A stretch of 64,000 bases of DNA from Mixta theicola (GCF_002895925.1 NZ_NWUO01000001.1:124001-188000); one strand, 5' to 3'; counted from the stretch's first letter, positions 8,055 through 14,988 are shown. Translations and numbers: made by a program. The notes: generated from the sequence alone by a model not told the origin.

Positions 8055-9644
8055 ATGCCAGCGCGTAAAATTGGTTTACGGCACTACCTTGCTTATGGAT
8101 CGGGCGACTTCCTGGGTGCCGGCACCACAGCCCTGACGGCAGCCTGGCTGCTCTATTTCTATACCACCTTCTGCGGCCTTACGCCGATCGAAGCAACCTT
8201 TATCTTTGCTATGGCGCGCGTGTTGGACGCCGTGGTCAGCCCGCTGATGGGCTTTCTTACCGATAACTTTGGTTCCACCTGGCTTGGCAAGCGCTTTGGT
8301 CGCCGCAAATTCTTTATTCTGCTCGGTATTCCCTGCGTATTTAGCTATAGCCTGATGTGGGTCGGCGAGATGAGCTATCTCTACTATCTGCTGACCTATC
8401 TGCTGTTTGATATTGTCTACACCATGATTCTGGTGCCTTATGAAACGCTGGTGCCGGAGATGACTGACGATTTCAAAAAGAAAACCAAGTTTTCCGGTGC
8501 GCGCATCGCGCTGGCGCAGCTTTCCGCTATTCTGGCCGCCTTCCTGCCGGGCGTGCTGATTAATCACTTCGGCAAAGACAACGCTATCTCCTTTTTTTAC
8601 GCCAGCCTGGTGTTCTCGGTAATTTGCGCCATCGTGCTGACGCTGGTGTGGTTTTTCACCTGGGAACGCGACCCGGAAGATTTCTCTGCGGAGTCACGCC
8701 GCGCTGAGGCCGAAAAACAGCAGCTGACGCTGGCGCAAAGCCTGAAGCGTCTGTACGTCGAGCTGGCGTCCACCCTCCGCATCCGTATTTTCCGCCAGCA
8801 TCTGGGTATGTATCTCGGCGGCTATATTGCGCAGGATGTGTTTAATGCCGTTTTTACCTGGTATGTGGTTTTCGTTCTGATGCAAAGCGCGCAAATCGCT
8901 TCTAACCTGATGGGCACCATGGCCATTCTGCAGTTTATCGCGGTGATGGGCATGATCCCGCTCTGTATTCGCCTTGGGCCCGCCCCTTCCTATCGACTGG
9001 TGGTTACGCTGTTCGGCCTGAGCGCCCTTTCCTACGCCGGGCTGTGGTATACCGGCATGAACGACAATATGACGCTGCTGGTGCTTATCTCTGCGCTGGC
9101 GGGCCTGGGCCGTGGCGGTATCAACTATGTGCCGTGGAATATTTATACCTACATTGCGGATGTTGATGAGGTTATCACCGGTCAGCGTCGCGAAGGGATT
9201 TTTGCCGGCATCATGACGCTGACGCGTAAGGCTTCGCAGGCTGGCGCGGTGATGCTGGTGGGGATTGTGCTGCAGCTTTCCGGTTTCGTTTCCGGGCAGG
9301 CCAGCCAGAGCGATAACGTTCAGCACACCATCCTGTTGATTCTGAGCGTAGGAACGCTGTGCGTGCTGACGATCGGCTTCTTTATCTCTCTGCGCTTTCG
9401 CCTGAATCTGCAGACGCATTCGGTGCTGCGCGAAGAGACCCAAAAAATGCGCTTGGCGGGACGTCCGGTGCCGGAAAACCTGACGCCCGCTGCGCGTGCA
9501 ACGGTGGAAACTCTGGCCGGTTTACCTTATGAAAACCTGTGGGGCAACAACAATATCGGCTTCCTTAATCGCCATAAATCCCCCGCGCCGACGCTGCGGC
9601 CTGCTCAGGCCATGAGTGCGGCGCAGCCACATACTTTAAAATGA
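8055..9644 (+). CDS. GPH-family sugar:cation symporter, probable rhamnogalacturonide transporter (RhiT-like)
   Basis: Inner-membrane transporter of 529 aa with about twelve hydrophobic segments and a roughly 70-residue polar C-terminal tail. The N-terminus (GLRHYLAYGSGDFLGAG), the loop DNFGSTWLGKRFGRRKFFI and LVPYETLVPEMTDDFKKKT are typical of the glycoside-pentoside-hexuronide family. Start ATG 8055 is preferred to ATG 8037: GAGGAG lies seven bases before it. The GH105 hydrolase begins 10 bases after the stop. The pair resembles the Dickeya rhiT-rhiN operon for import and hydrolysis of rhamnogalacturonan oligomers. The substrate is inferred from this context and the KdgR-like operator; other unsaturated uronide oligomers are possible. 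Confidence 0.75.
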   Translation: MPARKIGLRHYLAYGSGDFLGAGTTALTAAWLLYFYTTFCGLTPIEATFIFAMARVLDAVVSPLMGFLTDNFGSTWLGKRFGRRKFFILLGIPCVFSYSLMWVGEMSYLYYLLTYLLFDIVYTMILVPYETLVPEMTDDFKKKTKFSGARIALAQLSAILAAFLPGVLINHFGKDNAISFFYASLVFSVICAIVLTLVWFFTWERDPEDFSAESRRAEAEKQQLTLAQSLKRLYVELASTLRIRIFRQHLGMYLGGYIAQDVFNAVFTWYVVFVLMQSAQIASNLMGTMAILQFIAVMGMIPLCIRLGPAPSYRLVVTLFGLSALSYAGLWYTGMNDNMTLLVLISALAGLGRGGINYVPWNIYTYIADVDEVITGQRREGIFAGIMTLTRKASQAGAVMLVGIVLQLSGFVSGQASQSDNVQHTILLILSVGTLCVLTIGFFISLRFRLNLQTHSVLREETQKMRLAGRPVPENLTPAARATVETLAGLPYENLWGNNNIGFLNRHKSPAPTLRPAQAMSAAQPHTLK

Positions 9645-9654
9645 TAGGATCTGA

Positions 9655-10797
9655 ATGATGACGGTATTTCCTGTAAAACATAGCGCACTGCTGCGCCAGC
9701 CTGAATTCCTGGTACCGCGTCCTGAATTGGTGACGCTGATTGAAAAGCTAACCGACAACCTGGTGGCGATCGTCGATGAAAGCGGTGAATTTCTGCTGCG
9801 CCTGGACGATGGCCGGGTTATCGATACCAAAGGCTGGGCCGGCTGGGAATGGACGCACGGTATCGGGCTGTATGGCATGTATCACTATTATCAGCAGACG
9901 GGCGATGTAAAAACGCTGGCGATTATCGATGACTGGTTCCGCCAGCGGCTGGCGGAAGGCACGCCGACCAAAAATGTGAATACCGTTTGTCCGCTGTTAA
10001 CCCTTGCTTATCGCTATGAAGAGACGCGCAACCCTGCGCTGTTGCCGGTGCTGGAACGCTGGGCAGAATGGGTAATGTATGAAATGCCGCGTACCGAACA
10101 GGGCGGCCTGCAGCATATTGTTTATAACAACGAGAACCACCAGCAGCTGTGGGACGACACGCTAATGATGAGCGTGCTGCCGCTGGCGAAAATCGGCAAG
10201 CTGCTTAACCGCCCGGAATACGTTGAGGAAGCGAGCTATCAGTTCTTATTGCACGTGCAATATCTGATGGACCGGGAAACCGGCCTGTGGTTTCACGGCT
10301 GGAACTTCGATGGCCGCCACAATTTTGCTAAAGCGCGCTGGGCGCGCGGCAACAGCTGGCTGACCATCGTGATCCCGGAGTTTATAGAGCTGATGGCGTG
10401 GCCGGAACAGCACGCCACGCGCCGTTTCCTGCAGCAGGTGCTGGAAAGTCAGGTGGCGGCGCTGCGTCAGTGGCAGCATGAAAGCGGCCTGTGGCATACC
10501 CTGCTGGACGATCGTGACAGCTATCTGGAAGCATCCGCCACCGCCGGTTTCGCCTATGGCATATTAAAAGCGGTACGCAAGCGTTATCTGTCGCGTGACT
10601 ATCTGCCGATGGCGGAACAGGCGGTGAAAGGCGTGATGCAGCATATCAATAGCGATGGCGAACTGACCCAGGTCTCCTTCGGTACCGCGATGGGCAGCGA
10701 TCTGGATTATTATCGCCAGATACCGCTGACCTCTATGCCCTACGGTCAGGCGATGGCCCTGCTGTGCCTGACCGAATATCTGCGCGTCTATCTTTAA
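9655..10797 (+). CDS. GH105 unsaturated rhamnogalacturonyl hydrolase (RhiN/YteR-like)
   Basis: Cytoplasmic (alpha/alpha)6-barrel hydrolase of 380 aa that removes the 4,5-unsaturated uronic acid left by pectin lyases. No signal peptide. GWAGWEWTHGIGLYGMYHYY (residues 60-79), QLWDDTLMMS (164-173, with the catalytic Asp) and ARWARGNSW (about 227-235) are GH88/GH105 signatures; TPTKNVNTV and the C-terminal MPYGQAM also fit. Two ATGs (9655, 9658) are possible behind AGGA. It is cotranscribed with the transporter and followed by a terminator. GH105 rather than GH88 is inferred from the DD motif and the rhiT neighbour. Confidence 0.82.
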   Translation: MMTVFPVKHSALLRQPEFLVPRPELVTLIEKLTDNLVAIVDESGEFLLRLDDGRVIDTKGWAGWEWTHGIGLYGMYHYYQQTGDVKTLAIIDDWFRQRLAEGTPTKNVNTVCPLLTLAYRYEETRNPALLPVLERWAEWVMYEMPRTEQGGLQHIVYNNENHQQLWDDTLMMSVLPLAKIGKLLNRPEYVEEASYQFLLHVQYLMDRETGLWFHGWNFDGRHNFAKARWARGNSWLTIVIPEFIELMAWPEQHATRRFLQQVLESQVAALRQWQHESGLWHTLLDDRDSYLEASATAGFAYGILKAVRKRYLSRDYLPMAEQAVKGVMQHINSDGELTQVSFGTAMGSDLDYYRQIPLTSMPYGQAMALLCLTEYLRVYL

Positions 10798-10815
10798 ATC
10801 CTCCTGATTATCATT

Positions 10816-10851
10816 AGCGGCCCCGGACGGGGTCGCTGTTAGCGACTTTTT
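10816..10851 (+). terminator. Terminator after the GH105 gene
   Basis: Two overlapping hairpins: a GC-rich stem around 10817-10835 and GTCGCT-GTT-AGCGAC (10832-10846) followed by TTTTT. The second has the classic intrinsic form. Confidence 0.75.
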
Positions 10852-11024
10852 AACCCTTCCCGCTTAACGCTGCCATATTGGCAGGCATACCAGCACGCCC
10901 TGTTCTCGTTCTGAAATGGCAGGCGTTACGCTTACCGATAACTTTGTTCATTATTTACACAGCGCCTGCCGGGGAATATTATCAGCCAGTGACCGAGGAA
11001 GAATGACACAAGGAATGTATCACC
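10852..11024. other. Intergenic boundary of the AT-rich accessory segment
   Basis: 173 bases without a gene. A short hairpin CTGCCA-TAT-TGGCAG lies at 10870-10884. The stretch must hold the promoter of the DUF3289 gene, but I see no convincing -35/-10 pair. The SD for 11025 is AAGGA, ten bases from the ATG. Confidence 0.4.
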
Positions 11025-11861
11025 ATGTCTGCATTACAGTTTCCCTGCAGGATATTTGAGACGCAAAAATGGATGGATGACTATAGCGCGGAGGATATGC
11101 GTTATGGGGATCTCACTGAATCGCAGTTAAAGCACGATTTTCATCTGCTGGATGTATCCACCCGCATTGATCCGTACACGCTGACGGAAATCACCCCGTT
11201 CAGGCAACCGCATTCGCGATTTTATGGCTCCCGAGGCGCGGGCGAAAAACATTCCCCTGCCGAGTGCGCCAGTATTCTTTTCGATGAGCTGCGCCACCTG
11301 TCGCAAACTTTCGCTATTTATGGACCCTATAAGCATCTTATCGAAGAGATGATTACCCATATGCAGCACGGCGCAGGTGCGCCGTTCAGCAGTCATTATC
11401 TGGATAGCGCGCTGAGAATGCATATAGTTAATGATGAGACATATAACAGTACACGCTTGTTATTACGGGCAATGATTAAAGCTAATATAGACTGGAAAAA
11501 TAATATTTATCCGGCGCAAAAAAGGGATGAGTTAAAAAAAGCAATCCTCGAGGGAAAACTACCTAAATTCGATCGAATTCAGGATAATATTAATGGCATG
11601 GGAATTACCGTACATGACACCTGGGCCACGCATATCACTATTGAATCATTGCATATCGACAATGACCATTATCGAGCTATGGTAAAATATAAAATACAGG
11701 ACCACTTTGGCCTGGATGCTTATGATATTTTAAAAGCCAAATTCAACCTGTTTCGCTTTTTCCGCATCTGGTTTGTACTGCAGCGTTACAATCGCTTTGT
11801 TTTTAAGCCTTTTCTAACCAATATGGAAGCTACAGTAGAGATTAGCGGGGTTATGAAATGA
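11025..11861 (+). CDS. DUF3289 family protein, candidate toxin/T6SS-associated cargo
   Basis: 278 aa, no signal peptide. It matches the DUF3289 (YPO3983-type) family as I remember it: the N-terminal TQKWMDDYSAEDMRYGDL, the central SPAECASILFDELRHLS, then GMGITVHDTWATHIT, and the C-terminal HFGLDAYDILKAKF and FFRIWFVLQRYN. No catalytic motif I can name. The stop overlaps the next start as ATGA, so it is translationally coupled to a DUF943 membrane protein. The region is more AT-rich than its flanks. A toxin or effector role is inference from this pairing with small membrane proteins and from the hcp-like fragment downstream. Confidence 0.7.
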   Translation: MSALQFPCRIFETQKWMDDYSAEDMRYGDLTESQLKHDFHLLDVSTRIDPYTLTEITPFRQPHSRFYGSRGAGEKHSPAECASILFDELRHLSQTFAIYGPYKHLIEEMITHMQHGAGAPFSSHYLDSALRMHIVNDETYNSTRLLLRAMIKANIDWKNNIYPAQKRDELKKAILEGKLPKFDRIQDNINGMGITVHDTWATHITIESLHIDNDHYRAMVKYKIQDHFGLDAYDILKAKFNLFRFFRIWFVLQRYNRFVFKPFLTNMEATVEISGVMK

Positions 11862-12328
11862 GGATAAAGATCAAAAAAATCTACTGGGCGATATTAACCA
11901 TCGCCGTTACGTCATTGGTTTATTGTCTTTGGCTCTTTCTGCGGCCGGTAAAAATTATTGCGGTTCATAAGGATAAAAATTTTAGTCATGTTCTGGTAAA
12001 TCATTTTCCTGTTACGGATCAAGGAAAACTCGTTTGGTGGCGTGATAACCGGAAAATGCTTAAAATTCGCTATGGCATCCCTAATCTTGCTTCAGACGGG
12101 AATTTTAATGTCACCTTCTGGCTGTTTGGCGAAGGTTATATGGAAGAGGAAAAGTATGACAGATTATGTTTTAACGATATGAACATTAAAAAGAACTGCA
12201 TCGAGAAAAACAAGGCTTTCTCTGTTAGTAAAGGCCGAAATGGCGGCGTGCATTTTATGGTTTACGACGGCATATACTGGAAAAGTGAAAATGGCGATTG
12301 GGTAAAGAAAAAATTTTCGGAGCGATGA
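11858..12328 (+). CDS. DUF943 family membrane protein (copy 1), candidate immunity protein
   Basis: 156 aa with one N-terminal transmembrane helix (about residues 9-28, WAILTIAVTSLVYCLWLFL) and an extracytoplasmic domain. Family hallmarks are LRPVKIIAVH, VLVNHFP, KMLKIRYGIP, NVTFWLFGEGYM and KYDRLCFNDM...KKNCIEKN, with two conserved Cys. It overlaps the DUF3289 stop by four bases (ATGA). About half its residues are identical to the next gene, so the two arose by duplication. Immunity to the DUF3289 product is inferred only from the coupling. Confidence 0.75.
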   Translation: MRIKIKKIYWAILTIAVTSLVYCLWLFLRPVKIIAVHKDKNFSHVLVNHFPVTDQGKLVWWRDNRKMLKIRYGIPNLASDGNFNVTFWLFGEGYMEEEKYDRLCFNDMNIKKNCIEKNKAFSVSKGRNGGVHFMVYDGIYWKSENGDWVKKKFSER

Positions 12329-12403
12329 ACTAACTGCCTGCAGCTTTGTATTTATTTTTCATAGATGGTATAAAAAACACAACAGAGAGTGTAAAAGGCT
12401 ATT

Positions 12404-12871
12404 ATGAAGGTAAACAATAAACCATTCCGTTGGATACTGTTAATTTTCGCCGCTGCGCTATTATGTTTGTTCCTCTGGCTCTCTCTGAGACCAGTAAAAA
12501 TTATAGCAGTTCATAACAGAAGTAGTGGTTTTAGCGACGTACTGGTCAACCATTTCCCTTTGACCGTAAACGGGAAAATAGCATGGTGGCAGGAAAACAA
12601 GGAAATGTTAAAAAGCCGCTACGGCATACCAGCACCTACATTTGCGAAAGATTACAATATCACATTCTGGCTGTTCGGCGATGGCTACATGGAACGAGAG
12701 AAATATGACAGGCTGTGCTTTTCTGATATGAAAACGAAAAAAAATTGCATAGAAAAAAACAAGACCTTTACGGTTGACTACAGTAAAAATACCGGGCTTT
12801 TCTTTACAACGCATGCTGGTTATTACCGCATAAAAGATAATGGTGAAATTGTAAAAAAACACTTTAATTGA
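12404..12871 (+). CDS. DUF943 family membrane protein (copy 2)
   Basis: 155 aa, a paralogue of the preceding gene with the same plan: N-terminal helix (about 9-28), LRPVKIIAVHNR, DVLVNHFPLT, MLKSRYGIP, ITFWLFGDGYM and KYDRLCFSDMKTKKNCIEKNK. The copies differ most in the C-terminal third (TGLFFTTHAGYYRIKDNGE against GGVHFMVYDGIYWKSENGD), the pattern expected if they protect against different toxin variants. Its SD region is weak (GAGAGTGTAAAAGG). Low GC suggests acquisition by transfer. Confidence 0.72.
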   Translation: MKVNNKPFRWILLIFAAALLCLFLWLSLRPVKIIAVHNRSSGFSDVLVNHFPLTVNGKIAWWQENKEMLKSRYGIPAPTFAKDYNITFWLFGDGYMEREKYDRLCFSDMKTKKNCIEKNKTFTVDYSKNTGLFFTTHAGYYRIKDNGEIVKKHFN

Positions 12872-12970
12872 ACCTCATAGCATCTGTTTATTAAATACAA
12901 AACCTTTGTATAAAAAATAAACCCCCAGACAGAATCAGCGCATCACTCATAAAAATAAACAGGGGAATAT

Positions 12971-13093
12971 ATGGACAGCGTATTTCTTAAAATAGAAGGC
13001 TTAACCGGCGAGTCGCAGGATAGCGTTATTAAAATGATACTATATTGTCGGCTGTTAAAATTTTGTGATGGTTGTCGATATTTATTGGGATAA
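12971..13093 (+). pseudogene. 5' fragment of a T6SS hcp-like gene
   Basis: An open frame of 40 codons with a good SD (AGGGGA, four bases before the ATG). The first 17 residues, MDSVFLKIEGLTGESQD, match the typical N-terminus of Hcp tube proteins (FLKIDGITGES type). After that the sequence becomes unrelated (SVIKMILYCRLLKFCDG) and stops, while Hcp is normally about 160 aa. I read this as the truncated start of an hcp gene. Chance resemblance cannot be fully excluded over 17 residues. A possible Hcp C-terminal fragment lies at 14660-14813. Confidence 0.5.
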
Positions 13094-13194
13094 ATAAAAA
13101 ACATTGCGTCAAGAATGGATATTTATTAAATCGTATGAAATATAACAACATGATTATTTTCTTATTTTTATAGCGTTATTTCCAATTCTGTTAC

Positions 13195-13224
13195 TTGACA
13201 AATTCCAGGCGTTAATTTAATTAT
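13195..13224 (+). promoter_or_regulatory. Promoter candidate of the microcin gene
   Basis: TTGACA (13195-13200), 18-base spacer, AATTAT (13219-13224). The -35 is perfect and the -10 matches four of six. It lies about 50 bases before the SD AGGAG (13266-13270). Confidence 0.5.
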
Positions 13225-13276
13225 TTTGTTGAATCTGTTGATTCATATTCAATATTTAATCTATCAGGAGTTAATT

Positions 13277-13626
13277 ATGAAGGCGTTAACAATTACAGAA
13301 TTAATAGTTCCGACAGGTGCAGGAGCTAATACAGGCGATCCGAACGTTGGGCATACGAAAAATCATAGTAAGAACGGTGGCGGGAGCAACAGCAGTAATG
13401 GGAATAATTGTCCGCCGTACATGAATCCGATTTTCAAGGACTGCATGAATGGTATTCTTGGCGGGATGATTGGCGCATCAGTTAGTGGGCCAGGCGCAGC
13501 CTTAGGTGGAGCGGTGGAGCTATCGGCGGTGGCATCAGCGCATGCATGAATTCAACCGGCTCTGCGAATAATGGCAGCGGGAACAGTTCGGGTGGCGGCA
13601 GTATCGGTGGTCAGTGTACGTGGTAA
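13277..13626 (+). pseudogene. Class II microcin precursor disrupted by an 8-bp tandem duplication
   Basis: ATG 13277 has AGGAG six bases upstream. The first 15 residues, MKALTITELIVPTGA, form a double-glycine-type leader; the cut would fall between GA and GANTGDPN, as in microcin E492. Then follow a Gly/Ser/Asn-rich part with NNCPP and KDCMN and a GxxxG-rich hydrophobic segment (GGMIGASVSGPGAALGG). At 13505-13520 GGTGGAGC occurs twice in tandem, which shifts the frame and leads to a stop at 13547. With one copy removed the frame runs to TAA 13624 and gives a 113-residue precursor, ending ...SANNGSGNSSGGGSIGGQCTW, with four Cys in the mature part. As written the product is truncated. Confidence 0.75.
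13505..13520 (+). repeat. 8-bp tandem duplication in the microcin gene
   Basis: GGTGGAGC at 13505-13512 and again at 13513-13520. One copy is in frame with the complete microcin; two copies frameshift it. Confidence 0.9.
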
Positions 13627-13630
13627 TAGA

Positions 13631-13828
13631 ATGAAAAAATTTATTATTCCGATGGCTGTGTTTGTAGGCATATTAGTCGGTAGTACATTTTTGAGCGGTG
13701 CGGGTGTCGGATATAATGGCTGGTATTCTTTGCCTGCACCGGCTTCAAATGTGGTAGTGTCAATAGCGACGCTATATGCGTTCGCTAAATTATCCATTTT
13801 TATCGTATCTATTTTTACTAAAAAATAA
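13631..13828 (+). CDS. Putative microcin immunity protein, 65 aa
   Basis: Starts four bases after the repaired microcin stop. It has two predicted transmembrane helices (about residues 4-22, FIIPMAVFVGILVGSTFLSG, and 39-62) joined by a short loop GYNGWYSLPAPAS, and ends in a basic TKK tail. Size, topology and position fit immunity proteins of class II microcins. I do not recognise its family. The SD is weak (GTGGTAATAG), suggesting translation coupled to the microcin; the frameshift may therefore reduce its expression. A longer start at 13571 would lie inside the microcin frame and is not preferred. Confidence 0.6.
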   Translation: MKKFIIPMAVFVGILVGSTFLSGAGVGYNGWYSLPAPASNVVVSIATLYAFAKLSIFIVSIFTKK

Positions 13829-13864
13829 ACCGTAAATAAGCCTTTCATAATTTATGAAAATTAA

Positions 13865-13886
13865 CCTCGCTTCTGCGAAGTTTTTT
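13865..13886 (+). terminator. Terminator of the microcin-immunity unit
   Basis: CCTCGC-TTCT-GCGAAG (stem CTCGC/GCGAG with one bulged A) followed by TTTTTT, 37 bases after the immunity stop. Confidence 0.6.
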
Positions 13887-13926
13887 ATATCTGTGCCCTG
13901 GCGCACGGCATGACTGAGGATTAATA

Positions 13927-14192
13927 ATGACTGAGCCGTTAACGACCGGCAGCGTTACAGCATCAACTGTGACTGGCTGGGAATTAGTTGCATCTGCATT
14001 TATCGGATTTATCACGCCTATTGATTATTCGATAGTTTTGGCGCATTTGCTGGCAGCGTCTGTTTTGTTGTCACGGCTGCAAATCTGACGCGTGGGCAAA
14101 TGCTCGGCTATTTTATTTTTGGCTACGCAGCGGGGTTATTCGGTGCGGGGTTTGCTGCGAATAAAGTGGCGGATTGCTACGGCTGTCGTTAG
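13927..14192 (+). pseudogene. Phage holin remnant (frameshifted)
   Basis: ATG 13927 behind GAGGA. The frame begins MTEPLTTGSVTASTVTGWE and reads to IDYSIV, then shifts at the T run 14036-14039. In the next frame it resumes FGAFAGSVCFVVTAANLTRGQ and continues to TAG 14190-14192. The composite of about 88 aa, with three hydrophobic segments, resembles small phage holins of the putative Phage_holin_8 type (family from memory). One missing T would explain the shift. It is the first gene of a decayed lysis cassette. Confidence 0.6.
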
Positions 14193-14216
14193 TTAAAAAA
14201 TAGCTGGGAGGTGGAG

Positions 14217-14492
14217 ATGCTGAATTATATTCTCTGCATTATCGACGCAGCTATTTGCATCGCTATAGCGCTGCGGATTATTTTTTTCTGCAAACGTGGG
14301 AGTCAGTATAAACGTTGCATCTCATGGCTGGCGGCAACGATGGCGGTATTCTACGGCAATTTTCCATTGCTGTGGTTTTACAATCACTATGTGTTGCGGG
14401 AATGGCCCGTCATGATTACAAACATCATTACCTGCGTGCTGATATACCGCACGCGCGGGAACGTTGCGCATTTGCTGCGGAGGGCTGACTGA
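14217..14492 (+). CDS. Putative 3TM phage holin
   Basis: 91 aa with three hydrophobic segments (about residues 3-22, 34-55, 63-82) and a short basic tail. This is the plan of the 3TM holin family (Phage_holin_3_7, formerly DUF754), which usually lies directly upstream of the endolysin. ATG 14217 follows GGGAGG. It overlaps the endolysin remnant. The frame is intact, but without a complete endolysin it is probably non-functional. Confidence 0.6.
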   Translation: MLNYILCIIDAAICIAIALRIIFFCKRGSQYKRCISWLAATMAVFYGNFPLLWFYNHYVLREWPVMITNIITCVLIYRTRGNVAHLLRRAD

Positions 14493-14658
14493 TAGCCGGA
14501 TTATTGAGATTCTGAAATTTGAAGAGGGATTTAGAGAACATCCGTATTACTGCAGCGAGGGTTATCCGACCGTTGGTTGTGGAATACGTATTAGCCCGCG
14601 ACACGTACCGCTGAGTAATTACACATTTACTACACATTTACTGGGTCGTAGTCATTAA
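14483..14658 (+). pseudogene. Phage endolysin (lysozyme) 5' remnant
   Basis: The frame reads LTDSRIIEILKFEEGFREHP then YYCSEGYPTVGCGIRIS and PRHVPLSNYTF, the N-terminal part of a phage muramidase: the Glu of the EEGFR motif and YPTVGYGI are typical. The expected ATG appears as CTG behind GGAGG. After about 45 residues the similarity ends at an 11-bp tandem duplication (TACACATTTAC, 14620-14641) and a stop follows at 14656. Most of the enzyme is missing. Confidence 0.65.
14620..14641 (+). repeat. 11-bp tandem duplication in the endolysin remnant
   Basis: TACACATTTAC at 14620-14630 and 14631-14641, exactly where the endolysin similarity breaks off. Confidence 0.85.
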
Positions 14659-14659
14659 A

Positions 14660-14813
14660 AGCTTTCTCGTGCTGGGCAGTACCGGGCGTGGTTTGTATAT
14701 TCCTGGATCGCTTAAGGTGAAGTTTCAGTACCGGGAACAGGCCGCCTCCGGGATTAAAGGCGCGGAAAGCCGCATGGGCTGGGATATTAAAAACTCCTCA
14801 TCCTGTTTCTGAT
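14660..14813 (+). pseudogene. Unidentified C-terminal gene fragment, possibly Hcp-like
   Basis: One frame is open through this stretch without a start codon and with no SD. It contains LGSTGRGLYIPGSLKVKFQY then REQAASGIKGAESRMGWDIK, and it ends in TGA at 14811-14813. The pattern KV-x3-YxxQxAxG...GWDxK resembles the C-terminal strands of T6SS Hcp proteins, and an hcp-like N-terminus lies on the same strand at 12971. The match is by eye and weak; it may belong to a phage or other mobile gene. Confidence 0.3.
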
Positions 14814-14844
14814 GGCGAGGTGTGGCCTTTAGCAACAACACATT

Positions 14845-14965
14845 GATAGACAGCGACAGCATTCTGATATGCCGCGTCAGTTCGTAGACTTGTCGCGGCG
14901 GTATCTTGATATACAACGACAGCGTATTGGTATGCAGCGGCTTTAACCTGACAGGCAGCGACAAA
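14845..14965. repeat. Imperfect 63-bp tandem repeat
   Basis: 14845-14878 and 14908-14941 match at about 26 of 34 positions with a period of 63. A third partial copy follows near 14950-14965 (CAGGCAGCGACAAAG). The minus strand is open through it and gives a 21-residue repeat (AAYQYAVVVYQ then AAYQNAVAVYQ). It may be a relic of a repeat-rich protein. Confidence 0.45.
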
Positions 14966-14988
14966 GCCCGCAGCTATCAATGTAAAAA

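Larger units (their letters stand above)
12872..13276. other. AT-rich stretch holding an hcp 5' fragment and the microcin promoter
   Basis: About 400 bases with no intact recognised gene. It contains the hcp-like fragment (12971-13093), the promoter candidate at 13195-13224 and a small hairpin GAATC-TGTT-GATTC near 13230-13244. The sequence is much richer in A and T than the flanking core genes. Confidence 0.5.

Noticed and set aside
8694-9443. Minus-strand frame opposite the GPH transporter
   Set aside because: Gln/His-rich shadow frame without SD; the plus strand encodes a clear membrane transporter.
13226-13276. Longer microcin N-terminus starting MLNLLIHIQYLIYQ
   Set aside because: It lies across the SD and lacks its own; a leader starting at 13277 matches the double-glycine class.
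13552-13848. Minus-strand frame opposite the immunity gene
   Set aside because: No SD, no recognisable domain; the plus-strand reading has microcin and immunity features.
14725-14980. Minus-strand frames of 60-79 codons as Rz/Rz1 spanin genes
   Set aside because: No lipobox or N-terminal anchor of the Rz type, and the plus-strand endolysin has the opposite orientation.
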